From JBHHZJ01 sp046758005 (lineage in GTDB: Bacteria; Pseudomonadota; Alphaproteobacteria; Kiloniellales; J153), in NCBI GenBank assembly GCA_046758005.1, contig JBHHZJ010000125.1, forward strand, positions 1 to 8,104: a stretch of 8,104 nt of DNA, written 5' to 3'. The position numbers and the translations under genes were made by a program. The notes below the pieces were generated by a model. It did not search any database. It was not told where the DNA came from and saw nothing but the letters and a program-made list of their open reading frames with translations. Of the stretch, positions 1-6,540 are shown one piece after another (the stretch's first letter is position 1; each line of letters begins with the position of its first letter).

Positions 1-47
1 GACTCTTAATCAGCGGGTCGCGGGTTCGAATCCTGCTGCGCCCACCA
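1..47 (+). tRNA. tRNA-Lys (anticodon CTT), 3' part only
   Basis: This is the 3' part of a tRNA gene whose 5' half lies outside the window. The seven-base anticodon loop CTCTTAA is at 3-9 with anticodon CTT at 5-7, which reads the lysine codon AAG. The T-arm is clear: stem GCGGG at 20-24, loop TTCGAAT at 25-31 and stem CCTGC at 32-36 (one G-T pair). The 3' acceptor strand TGCGCCC is at 37-43, followed by the discriminator A and an encoded CCA at 45-47. It is the only plus-strand gene here and converges on the minus-strand operon. No T-rich terminator is evident just downstream. tRNA 3' ends are common integration sites, which matters because the next 250 bp hold broken gene pieces. Confidence 0.92.
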
Positions 48-107
48 CCACCCATCTAAGTCCTTGGGTTCCCGTCGCTCGGGACCGGCGACTACCGCGA
101 GGCCGTC

Positions 108-158
108 GAGCGGCGCCAGGGTATTGGGCAGAATGTGGCGCCCCATTATCTGGGAATC
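108..158 (-). pseudogene. Possible fragment of an oligopeptide/dipeptide ABC transporter permease (DppC/OppC type)
   Basis: Read on the minus strand from 158 to 108, the sequence encodes DSQIMGRHILPNTLAPL. This closely resembles the conserved cytoplasmic-loop segment after the EAA motif in dipeptide/oligopeptide ABC permeases (typically 'D..I..RHILPN.LAPL'). It is in a different reading frame from the amidase fragment abutting it at about 159. The match stops abruptly after the final leucine; the following codons down to about 65 do not look like a permease. There is no start codon or membrane segment, so it cannot be functional. The resemblance is recognised by eye over only 17 residues, so chance is possible, although the motif is distinctive and in the same orientation as the genes around it. 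Confidence 0.4.
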
Positions 159-301
159 GGACGGGTCCAGGCGTTCGCCAGGTCGACATTGACCAGCGCC
201 GGTTTGCGGCCGAACCCAATGCGGCGCTGGAAACCCCGCGATTGATAGGGTTCGGTCGCCACACTGAAGGCTTTCTCCAGTCCCGGCTTGAGTTCCGTCA
301 C
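146..301 (-). pseudogene. Truncated N-carbamoylsarcosine amidase / isochorismatase-family hydrolase (N-terminal fragment)
   Basis: A GTG at 301-299 opens a frame that runs to a TAA at 148-146. The product is 51 residues: TELKPGLEKAFSVATEPY..., then PALVNVDLANAWTRP, then a stop three codons later. The 'PALVNVDLANAWTRP' stretch is the first beta strand of the isochorismatase fold, with its catalytic Asp, as found in N-carbamoylsarcosine amidohydrolases and related enzymes of roughly 200-260 residues. Those hydrolyse a carbamoyl or amide group to release ammonia and carbon dioxide. Only this strand survives; the Lys and Cys of the catalytic triad are gone. Homology ends at about 159, where a different sequence begins. 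The frame starts 39 nt after the M19 gene, so it was probably the next gene of the transporter operon. The start has no good ribosome binding site and could be placed differently. Confidence 0.75.
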
Positions 302-340
302 GTCACCGGACGTTAGATTTTCCCTTAGCGGGGCACACCA

Positions 341-1321
341 TCACGGCCCCCAGACCTCGTCGAGCAACCGCAACCAGTTGAGGCCGAGGATATTGCGTAT
401 TCGGGTCTCGGTCCAACCGGCCCGCTCCATGGCCGCCGTTAGGTTCGGAAAGTCGCCGATCGTCGAAAAGCCTTCGGGGAACTTGATCTCGCCGAAATCG
501 GTGAGGGAACGTGCATAGCCCTTGTCCCGGGTGATCCATTGGAAAAACGGCTCGCCATGCCCCTGGGTGAAATCGGTGCCGATGCCGATCCGGTCTTCGC
601 CGGCGATATCGATGATGTAGTCGATGGCTTCAATGTAGTCGTCGACGGTGGAATCGCCGCCGCGTCTGAGGAACGGCGTGAACATGGTGACGCCGATGAA
701 CCCGCCGCGATCAACGATGAAACGCAGTTCCTCATCCGTCTTGTTGCGCGGGTGCTCTTTCAGGCCCGCCGGCAGGCAGTGGGTGTAGGCGACCGGTTTA
801 CGGGAGGCCTTGATGACGTCGCGGGAGGTGACGGCGCCAACGTGACTGAGGTCGCACAACATACCGACCCGGTTCATCTCGGCGACCACCTCGTGACCGA
901 AATCCGACAGACCGGAATCCGTCGACTCATAGCAGCCGCTGCCGGCGAGGTTCTGGGTGTTGTAGGTCACTTGGGCGACCCCGATACCCGCGTCCTTGAA
1001 TATCTCGATGAAGTCGAGGCGGTCCTCGAAGGCGGAAGTATTCTGGAAGCCCAAGACCACGGCCGTCTTGCCTTGCTCCTTAGCGGCGCGGATATCGGCT
1101 GTCGTCCGGGCCTTCAGAATCAGATCGTCGTGCTCCTGGAACCAACGGTTCCATTGCCCGATGTTGGCCATGGTATCATGGAAGCCCTCCCACACAGAAC
1201 ACGTGCAGTTGGCGGCTGTCAGACCGCCCTGGCGCATATCCTCGAACACCTCGCGGTTCCAGTTGGATACGATCAGCCCGTCGAAAACGACGGCATCTTC
1301 ATGCAATTCCAAGCCCTTCAT
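341..1321 (-). CDS. Peptidase family M19 (membrane/renal dipeptidase-like) protein with altered metal site
   Basis: The 326-residue product fits the usual length of M19 dipeptidases, TIM-barrel zinc enzymes that cleave dipeptides and related amides. The second half carries the family signatures: GLSDFGHEVVAEMNRVGMLCDLSHVG (137-162), the equivalents of the two zinc-binding histidines at H160 and H181 (THC), substrate-binding arginine R192 in HPRN, and D250 in IGIGTDF. The first half is unusual: the N-terminal H-x-D metal motif after 'DG' is replaced by L16-I-V18, and the bridging glutamate position in the usual 'EG' segment reads Q93 in GFQNTS. No signal peptide is visible, so it is probably cytoplasmic. 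The ATG at 1321 is preceded by GGGGA six bases upstream. It lies 38 nt after livF and 39 nt before the broken amidase, so it is most likely co-transcribed and acts on the imported solute. Its actual reaction cannot be predicted. Confidence 0.9.
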   Translation of the reverse strand: MKGLELHEDAVVFDGLIVSNWNREVFEDMRQGGLTAANCTCSVWEGFHDTMANIGQWNRWFQEHDDLILKARTTADIRAAKEQGKTAVVLGFQNTSAFEDRLDFIEIFKDAGIGVAQVTYNTQNLAGSGCYESTDSGLSDFGHEVVAEMNRVGMLCDLSHVGAVTSRDVIKASRKPVAYTHCLPAGLKEHPRNKTDEELRFIVDRGGFIGVTMFTPFLRRGGDSTVDDYIEAIDYIIDIAGEDRIGIGTDFTQGHGEPFFQWITRDKGYARSLTDFGEIKFPEGFSTIGDFPNLTAAMERAGWTETRIRNILGLNWLRLLDEVWGP

Positions 1322-1359
1322 GGAATTTCCCCGTTCACTTCGCCGATCCGACCACCTTG

Positions 1360-2079
1360 TCAGAGATAGATGGTCCGCACGATTTCGTCGTGATTGCCTT
1401 CCAATGACTTTACAAAACCGCCGTCGCTGACGACGCCATCCCGCAAAATGACAAAACGGTCGGCGACCTTGAAGGCGAGGGCAAGGTTCTGTTCGACCAT
1501 CAGCATCGTCGCCCCGTCATCCTTCAAGGCTTGGATGATGGTTCCGATCTCATTGATAAATTGCGGCGCCAGCCCGCCAGACGGCTCGTCGAGCAGCAGC
1601 AGCCGAGGCTTGGCCATCACGGCACGGCCGATTGCCACCATCTGCTGCTCGCCGCCGGAAAGCGTTCGAGCCTGTTGGCGCCGCCGTTCACTGAGGCGCG
1701 GGAAGTATTTGAAGACGCGTTCCAGTTGTTCCTCCGCCTGGTCACGGTTGCGGACCGTGGCGCCCAGCCGCAGATTGTGCTCGACGGTCAGACCGGGGAA
1801 CAGGTCGCGCGACTGGGAAACCTGTATCACGCCGAGACGGAATATCCGGTGGGCGGGAAGTTCGGTAATGTCCGTGCCATCGAAAACGATCCTGCCGGCG
1901 GTCGGGGCGACGAAGCCGCTGATGGTGTTCAGCGAGGTTGATTTACCGCTTCCGTTGGCACCGAGGACAGCCACCACCTCACGCTCGGAAATGCTGTAGT
2001 CGATGCCGCGAAGAACCTCCTTGGTACCGTAGGAAACATGCAGGCCTGCAACGCTCAGGAGTGAATCATGCGTGGCCAA
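1360..2079 (-). CDS. livF: Branched-chain-type ABC transporter ATP-binding protein LivF
   Basis: This is the second ATPase of the uptake system; it binds the permease pair at the cytoplasmic face and hydrolyses ATP to drive import. The 239-residue protein has Walker A GANGSGKST (40-48), the Q-loop region around Q89, signature LSGGEQQ (140-146), Walker B LLLLDEP (160-166) and D-loop GGLAP (168-172). As in other LivF proteins, the switch position is Gln in 'VEQN' (197) rather than His. I place the start at a TTG at 2079-2077 because GGAGG sits six bases upstream and the protein then begins MATHDSLLSVAGLHVSYG, matching the family. A longer frame to an ATG at 2136 would add 19 arginine/proline-rich residues with no family support. 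The start overlaps the end of livG by 14 nt, suggesting translational coupling. Confidence 0.96.
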   Translation of the reverse strand: MATHDSLLSVAGLHVSYGTKEVLRGIDYSISEREVVAVLGANGSGKSTSLNTISGFVAPTAGRIVFDGTDITELPAHRIFRLGVIQVSQSRDLFPGLTVEHNLRLGATVRNRDQAEEQLERVFKYFPRLSERRRQQARTLSGGEQQMVAIGRAVMAKPRLLLLDEPSGGLAPQFINEIGTIIQALKDDGATMLMVEQNLALAFKVADRFVILRDGVVSDGGFVKSLEGNHDEIVRTIYL

Positions 2080-2830
2080 GGTAGGCCTCCAATACCTCGC
2101 GGTTCTGTCGAATCTCCTCGGGGGTGCCCTCGGCAATCATCTCGCCGGAACTGAGAACGACGATGGTGTCGGAAACGGACATAACCAAGTCGATCACATG
2201 TTCGATGAGCATGATTCCGATGCCTTCCTCGCCGGCCAGCCGGCGGATAATCTCCGTCATGCGGTCCCGCATCGGCGGCGACAGGCCGACGACCGGCTCG
2301 TCGAGCAGCAACAGCGGCGGTTCCGTGGCCAATGTGCGGACGATCTCCACCATGCGTTGCTGTCCGCCGGAAAGATCCTTGACCGGTTGATCGGCGATGG
2401 CGCCCAGGTCCATGAGATCCAAAAGGCGGCGCGCCCGGGCGAGCCCTTCTCGCTCCGCTTCCCGGGCCTCGCGCAGCCCCAAGACAATGCCCAGGAAACT
2501 GCTATTGATATGGACGTGGAGGCCGGCCAGGATGTTTTCGAGGGCAGTCATTTCCGGGAACAATCCACCGTTCTGGAAGGTGCGGCGAACGCCCTTCACC
2601 GAGATATCGTGTGGCGCCAGGCCGTGGATCAGCTCGCCCTTGAAATAAATGGTGCCTTCGGTCGACGGCACGTAACCGGATATGACGTTGAAAAGTGTCG
2701 TTTTGCCGGCCCCATTGGGTCCGATGACGGCACGCACCTCGCCAGCATGGGCATTGAAAGTCACGTTGGCGAGCGCCCGGAGGCCGGAAAAGTTGACCGA
2801 AACATCCTGCAGTTTGAGAAGCGGTTCCAT
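2066..2830 (-). CDS. livG: Branched-chain-type ABC transporter ATP-binding protein LivG
   Basis: This is the first ATPase of the transporter, partnering LivF beneath the LivH-LivM permease. The 254-residue protein shows Walker A GPNGAGKTT (37-45), Q-loop Q86, the LivG-specific insert between about 105 and 135, signature LSGGQQ (153-158), Walker B LLLLDEP (173-179) and switch histidine H211 in 'IEH'. The C-terminal tail with AEGTPEEI (233-240) and 'VLEAYLG' is typical of LivG. The ATG at 2830 has GGGA six bases upstream and begins two nucleotides after the livM stop, so the genes are tightly coupled. All catalytic motifs are intact. Family membership is certain; the substrate is not encoded here. 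Confidence 0.97.
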   Translation of the reverse strand: MEPLLKLQDVSVNFSGLRALANVTFNAHAGEVRAVIGPNGAGKTTLFNVISGYVPSTEGTIYFKGELIHGLAPHDISVKGVRRTFQNGGLFPEMTALENILAGLHVHINSSFLGIVLGLREAREAEREGLARARRLLDLMDLGAIADQPVKDLSGGQQRMVEIVRTLATEPPLLLLDEPVVGLSPPMRDRMTEIIRRLAGEEGIGIMLIEHVIDLVMSVSDTIVVLSSGEMIAEGTPEEIRQNREVLEAYLGHA

Positions 2831-2832
2831 GA

Positions 2833-3813
2833 CTAATCCCGATAGTACCGCTCGTTGAACACGGACGAGATGCGATATAGCAGGCTGACCAAGCCCTTCG
2901 GCAGGAACAGCAAGACGAGAACGATGATGATCCCGAAGAACAGCTCGTCCATGCCTGGGAACTGACGGAAATATTCCGGAAGGGCGGTCAGGGTGATGGC
3001 ACCAATGACGCTGCCCACGATGCTGCCCGTGCCGCCGACCAGGACCATCCCGAAATGGACAATGACTTCCGTCATGCCAAAGGATTCCGGAAACACGCGC
3101 TCGGTCAAAGCCGCGAACATGGCACCGGCGATGCCGACCACGGCGCCGCCCCAGACAAAGGCCAGGACGATATAACGCGCCGTATCGATGCCAAGGGATG
3201 CCGTCGACGCTTCGTTGTCCCGGATGGCGACGATGGCGCGCCCGATTCTGGACCGCATGAGATTGGATGTCGCCTTGACCACCAGGACGGTAAGCAGCAG
3301 GAACACGTAGAACTTAGGCACTTCTGAATCGAGCGGAATCCAAAAAAAGCTGGGCTGTGGCACGAGCAGGCCGTCGGATCCATGGGTGACCTTGTCGCCA
3401 TGCAGATACACCCACCGCATGAGTTCGCCGAAGGCGAGGGTAATGATGGCGAGGTAGTAGAGCCGGATCCCCCGGAGCGCCGTCACACTCGCCAAGAACC
3501 CGGCAACTCCGCCGGCAACAGCCGACGCGACGATGGCGAGCACATAGGGCACCCCGGCGTAGACCATCAAGATGGCCGTCGTATAGGCACCGATCCCGAA
3601 AAACGCGGTACTGGCGAAGGCGAGCTGGCCCAGGTTGCCGATGATGATGTTGAACCCCACCGTGACAGGGACATAGACCAGAATGGCGTTGACCATCCAC
3701 AGCAGATACTCGTTGGCCACGAACGGAATGATCTGGGCGACGACCGGGACGAGGTAATAGATCCGCCGCCATCGGGTCATGGAAGGCAATGAGGGAGGCT
3801 TGATTTCGCTCAT
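2833..3813 (-). CDS. livM: Branched-chain-type ABC transporter permease LivM
   Basis: This is one of the two inner-membrane permease subunits. The 326-residue protein has a short polar N-terminus and then roughly eight or nine hydrophobic segments (about 18-33, 36-58, 62-84, 88-108, 115-135, 165-182, 212-238, 250-275 and 290-312). Family landmarks are 'GFNIIIGNLGQLAFASTAFFG' (53-73), the ATPase-contact loop SRIGRAIVAIRDNE (188-201) and 'LVGGTGSIVGSVIGA' (258-272). The start at 3813 is chosen because GAGGG lies seven bases upstream and it falls 10 nt after the livH stop. A longer frame to 3912 would run back inside livH, and a later ATG at 3779 has no ribosome binding site. The gene ends two bases before livG. 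It forms the translocation pore with LivH. Confidence 0.96.
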   Translation of the reverse strand: MSEIKPPSLPSMTRWRRIYYLVPVVAQIIPFVANEYLLWMVNAILVYVPVTVGFNIIIGNLGQLAFASTAFFGIGAYTTAILMVYAGVPYVLAIVASAVAGGVAGFLASVTALRGIRLYYLAIITLAFGELMRWVYLHGDKVTHGSDGLLVPQPSFFWIPLDSEVPKFYVFLLLTVLVVKATSNLMRSRIGRAIVAIRDNEASTASLGIDTARYIVLAFVWGGAVVGIAGAMFAALTERVFPESFGMTEVIVHFGMVLVGGTGSIVGSVIGAITLTALPEYFRQFPGMDELFFGIIIVLVLLFLPKGLVSLLYRISSVFNERYYRD

Positions 3814-3823
3814 GCCGTGTCCC

Positions 3824-4693
3824 TCACATGCGGACCGTGACGGTCTTGCCGAACAGGCCGGCCGGGCGAATGACCAGCACCGCGACGATGACCAGGTAGG
3901 CGGTGATATCAATCAACGCCGTGTTTATGTACGCGCCGAAGTATTGCTCGGCGACGCCCAACAGAAGGCCGCCGACGACAGCGCCCCCGATCGACCCGAA
4001 CCCGCCGAGCGTCATGGCCGCAAACCCGCGGATCAGGAACGTGGCGCCGAGATCGGGATGGAGTAGCGATATGGGCGCGATCAGGATTCCCCCCAGCGCT
4101 CCCATGGCGAGACCGACACCCCACATGGTTTCATGGAACGCGCGGACATTGACCCCGATCAGCGTGGCACCACGCTCCGACTGGTAGACCGCCTGGATCA
4201 CGGTACCGACCGTTGTCCGGTAGAAGACCAGGAAGAAGACCGCCAGCAAAATTGCCACGATGGCGCAGATGAAGAGGGCGTCACCGGTCACCACCAGGTC
4301 GCCGAGGAATATGGGCTCGATATCGAAGACCTGAGGCATGGGAAAGACCTCGCGCCCCCAAAGGGTCCGGGCGCCGCCCCTGAGGACGTAGCCCAAGGAG
4401 ATGCTCATCATGGCGAACCCGATATGGGGACCGGCCTTGATGGGGTCGATGAAGCCGCGACTGACTCCGACCCCCATGACGAACAGAATCCCCATCGCCA
4501 GAACAGCGGCCGGGACGAAAGGCAGGCCGAGATATATCACCAGCACATAGACCACGAAGGCGCCGGCCATGACAAAGTCGCCATGCCCGAAATTGACGAT
4601 GGTCGTCGCCCGATACACGACGGTCAGGGAGAGCGCGATCAGAGCGTAGATGGCACCTTGCGCCAATCCGCTGAGGGTGAGTTGAAGGAACAT
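3824..4693 (-). CDS. livH: Branched-chain-type ABC transporter permease LivH
   Basis: This is the second permease subunit, 289 residues, the usual LivH length. It shows the typical opening 'LSGLAQGAIYALIALSLTVV' (7-26), the NFGHGDF motif (34-40), and the loop 'GTVIQAVYQSERGATLIGV' (163-181) that contacts the ATPase. The C-terminal glycine-rich segment runs from 'MTLGGFGSIGGAVVGGLLLG' (227-246) to RPAGLFG (276-282). About eight membrane segments can be drawn. The ATG at 4693 fits the family start, but the sequence before it (AACAGCGG) is only a weak ribosome binding site. It is separated from livK by 107 nt containing a GC-rich hairpin, an arrangement that often lets the binding protein be made in excess of the permeases. 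Confidence 0.96.
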   Translation of the reverse strand: MFLQLTLSGLAQGAIYALIALSLTVVYRATTIVNFGHGDFVMAGAFVVYVLVIYLGLPFVPAAVLAMGILFVMGVGVSRGFIDPIKAGPHIGFAMMSISLGYVLRGGARTLWGREVFPMPQVFDIEPIFLGDLVVTGDALFICAIVAILLAVFFLVFYRTTVGTVIQAVYQSERGATLIGVNVRAFHETMWGVGLAMGALGGILIAPISLLHPDLGATFLIRGFAAMTLGGFGSIGGAVVGGLLLGVAEQYFGAYINTALIDITAYLVIVAVLVIRPAGLFGKTVTVRM

Positions 4694-4762
4694 CCGCTGT
4701 TACTGTGTCTCACAACGCCAAAATGGCCGGGCCGTCCCGTGTCCCCAGGCGGTCGTGCCAAG

Positions 4763-4780
4763 GGGCGGAACGGCCCGCCC
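4763..4780 (-). terminator. Intercistronic stem-loop between livK and livH
   Basis: On the minus strand GGGCGG and CCGCCC form a perfect 6-bp stem around a 6-base loop, about 20 nt after the livK stop. No U-run follows, so it is not a classical terminator. A stem at this place in binding-protein operons commonly protects the upstream mRNA or partly attenuates transcription, giving more binding protein than permease. That role here is inferred from position. Confidence 0.35.
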
Positions 4781-4800
4781 GATTTCGGGAGTTCGTCAGA

Positions 4801-5988
4801 TTACCAGGGCTTGCCCCAGGCCGAGAGCACCGTAGGCTTGCCATCGACGAAACCGGCAACCGCCGACTGCTTGCAACCGTGGCGGTCCGTTGGCGTCCAC
4901 GTTATGTCACACGCCAGGATTCCCGTCTTGAGTCCCCGAATCTTTTCGAGTTCGGCGATCAGTTTCGAACGCGTTAAGTCGCGCCCCGCAGCTCTAAGAG
5001 CTTTCACGACGGCGACGCCGCTGGCCATGGAGACGGCGCTGAACCCGGTGATCGTCTCGTTCGGGTAATACTTGAGGATGATGTCGTTCCACTTTTTCAT
5101 CTTCGGGCCATCCACCTTGTCGACGAAGGCGTGCAGCACGAAGTAATTCTTTACCGCATCAAGATCACCCAACCGCTCCAAGGTGTTCTCCAGGTCCGTT
5201 CCGGCCGTTCCCATGACCGGAACCCTGAGCCCGTACTTCTTTGCGTCGCGCAGGAAAATCACTGTCTCGGCTTCGTAAAGACAACCGAGAATGAAGTCCG
5301 GCTTAGCCTGTTTCAGCTTCAGGACCTGGGCAGTGGCGTCGGTCTGGCCGCGCTCCATGGCGAGTTCCATGACCAGGTCGAGGCCTTTGCTCTTGATATA
5401 TGAGATTGCTGGGTCACAGTAACTTTTGGCCCAATCGTTGGTATGCGCGATCATCGCGATCCGCTTGATTTTGGGCTTCGACATCACGAATTTGCCCATG
5501 GTCGTACCGTAGGCCGGGCCGGCGGGAACACCGTGGAAGATGCTCTTTTTTTCATTCACCGGCATCGAGATTTTAGGATTGACGGCATGAGCAATGATCC
5601 AAGGTATGCCCGTCGGCGCCACGGTCGGCTTGATCGCCATGGCGACACCGCTGCACGAGTTGCCGTGCAAATAGAACACCTCGTCCTGGTAGATCAGCTT
5701 CTTGGCCGCGGCGATCCCCTTGGCCGGTGCGCAGGCGGTGTCCTCTTGGACAATCTCGAACTTGCGTCCATGGATTCCGCCTTGGTCATTGATGTACTTG
5801 AAGTAGGCCATGAGCCCGATTTGCGTCTTGCTGTAGCTCGACGCATTGCCGGTGAACGGCCCCATGACTCCGACCTTGATGGTCGTGTCCGTCAAGCCGG
5901 TGGTTTCACCGGCGCTGGCCATGCCGACCATCGACATGACGCCCAAGGTGACGAACGCTGCCGTCCATTTTCCGATTCTGTTGTTCAT
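4801..5988 (-). CDS. livK: Periplasmic binding protein of branched-chain-type ABC transporter (LivK family, Peripla_BP_6)
   Basis: This is the solute receptor that delivers the ligand to LivHM. The 395-residue precursor has a clear Sec signal peptide: basic start (MNNRIGK), hydrophobic core (9-22) and a cleavage site after ASA at 26. The mature part starts like the family, with 'TIKVGVMGPFTGNASSYSK' (36-54) and 'GGIHGRKFEIVQED' (70-83). Four cysteines, C86 and C112 in the first lobe and C360 and C372 near the C-terminus, could form two disulfides as in many receptors of this class. The ATG at 5988 is preceded by AGGAGAGG, a strong ribosome binding site. It is the first large gene of the operon. 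Ligand-pocket residues cannot be read by eye, so the substrate is open; neighbouring amide-hydrolase genes favour an amide- or peptide-like nitrogen compound. Confidence 0.93.
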   Translation of the reverse strand: MNNRIGKWTAAFVTLGVMSMVGMASAGETTGLTDTTIKVGVMGPFTGNASSYSKTQIGLMAYFKYINDQGGIHGRKFEIVQEDTACAPAKGIAAAKKLIYQDEVFYLHGNSCSGVAMAIKPTVAPTGIPWIIAHAVNPKISMPVNEKKSIFHGVPAGPAYGTTMGKFVMSKPKIKRIAMIAHTNDWAKSYCDPAISYIKSKGLDLVMELAMERGQTDATAQVLKLKQAKPDFILGCLYEAETVIFLRDAKKYGLRVPVMGTAGTDLENTLERLGDLDAVKNYFVLHAFVDKVDGPKMKKWNDIILKYYPNETITGFSAVSMASGVAVVKALRAAGRDLTRSKLIAELEKIRGLKTGILACDITWTPTDRHGCKQSAVAGFVDGKPTVLSAWGKPW

Positions 5989-6020
5989 GTTTCCTCTCCT
6001 GTTTACGACGGATCTTTCCG

Positions 6021-6104
6021 TTATTTCTTGGCGCTCACACAGACCGCTTCATAGCGCGGCACATGTTGCAGAAACTGCCCGAATACCGCCTTCTCCTTGT
6101 TCAT
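6021..6104 (-). CDS. Candidate 27-residue small ORF or leader peptide upstream of livK
   Basis: An ATG at 6104 is preceded by AGGAGAG about 9 bases upstream and opens a 27-codon frame, MNKEKAVFGQF...VCVSAKK, that ends in TAA 32 nt before the livK start. I do not recognise the peptide. It is mixed polar/aromatic with no membrane segment. Its place between the likely promoter and the first transporter gene, together with a decent ribosome binding site, would suit a leader peptide, a small operon protein or the remnant of a gene start. It contains no run of one amino acid of the kind seen in classical attenuation leaders. Confidence 0.3.
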   Translation of the reverse strand: MNKEKAVFGQFLQHVPRYEAVCVSAKK

Positions 6105-6125
6105 CGGTTGGGCTCTCCTGGATGG

Positions 6126-6166
6126 TCAGGAAAGCACTATAGGCCTGATGAAGACCGGGACTTCAA
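6126..6166 (-). promoter_or_regulatory. Candidate promoter with small inverted repeat for the transporter operon
   Basis: On the minus strand TTGAAG (6166-6161) and TATAGT (6141-6136) resemble sigma-70 boxes, but the spacer is 19 bases, longer than ideal. The -10 box sits in the middle of the inverted repeat TCAGG (6126-6130) / CCTGA (6144-6148), which could be an operator. It lies about 30 nt before the small ORF and about 150 nt before livK. This is a by-eye match only. Confidence 0.22.
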
Positions 6167-6365
6167 CCGACATTCCCAATTTGACGCTATTTCGAAGGCC
6201 AACGCTACCAGTTTGACGGTCGGAGCACGCGAAACGGGAGCTGAAACAGGCTGATCCGAACGCGGATGATGATGTTTGCTTCCGAACGGCCGGGCTCCGT
6301 CGTTTTCGCGTCATCCAGGCATGGTCCTCCCGTTGAACGGCATCCCCTTCCAGCTGCGCCTCGGT

Positions 6366-6482
6366 TCACATCGGCGCTGGTTTCGGCTGCGGCCCGTCGA
6401 TGACGCGCGGGATCCCAGCGAACAGAGGACTTGGGATGGCGAACTCCGCCATCTTGAAAGTGATGTAACGGCCGTTGCGCAC
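6366..6482 (-). pseudogene. Relic of a transposase C-terminus (possibly IS1380/DDE group 1 type)
   Basis: The minus-strand frame from 6482 to the TGA at 6368-6366 reads VRNGRYITFKMAEFAIP followed by about 20 more residues ending PKPAPM. The pattern 'VR(N/H)GRY..FQ.AE.A(V/I)P..LFA.I...I' is how I remember the tail of some DDE-domain insertion-sequence transposases. An in-frame TAG five codons upstream of the valine cuts off any longer protein, and no catalytic part is present, so this would be a dead 3' remnant. No terminal inverted repeats were found. The family assignment is from memory and tentative; it may be a different transposase family. Confidence 0.4.
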
Positions 6483-6540
6483 GGCGCTTGGCGCCTAAGA
6501 AAAGTGTCTGTCTCGTTGGCGGTGCTGTCTGCCTCCTCTC

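Larger units (their letters stand above)
5989..6540. other. Intergenic region upstream of the transporter operon
   Basis: These 552 bases separate the livK start from the stop of the exported-protein gene. From the livK side they hold a candidate 27-codon ORF (6021-6104), a weak promoter-like pair of boxes (6136-6166), a stretch with nothing I recognise (about 6170-6365), a transposase-like relic (6366-6482) and a small hairpin GGCGC-TTG-GCGCC (6483-6495). The hairpin has no T-tract on the correct side for the minus-strand gene, so I do not call it a terminator. A 62-codon minus-strand frame (6126-6314) and a 97-codon plus-strand frame (6276-6569) are open but show no coding character. Confidence 0.6.

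Noticed and set aside
10..264. 84-codon minus-strand frame ending in GFEPATR
   Set aside because: Its C-terminus is the antisense translation of the tRNA T-arm, a known false-ORF signature, and it runs out of frame through the amidase fragment.
539..1369. 276-codon plus-strand frame
   Set aside because: Antisense shadow of the M19 gene, which has clear family motifs; such mirror frames are common in GC-rich DNA.
2072..2836. 254-codon plus-strand frame nearly coextensive with livG
   Set aside because: Mirror of livG, with no family motifs of its own and acidic/His-rich shadow composition.
4133..5068. 311-codon plus-strand frame across livH and livK
   Set aside because: Antisense to two clear genes and rich in Asp/His/Gln/Glu as expected for the opposite strand; no domain seen.
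6126..6314. 62-codon minus-strand frame upstream of livK
   Set aside because: Covers the candidate promoter, Ser/Arg-rich, no good ribosome binding site and no protein pattern.
6483..6495. Hairpin GGCGC-TTG-GCGCC as terminator of the exported-protein gene
   Set aside because: On the minus strand the T-rich run comes before the stem, not after it, so it does not have terminator layout.
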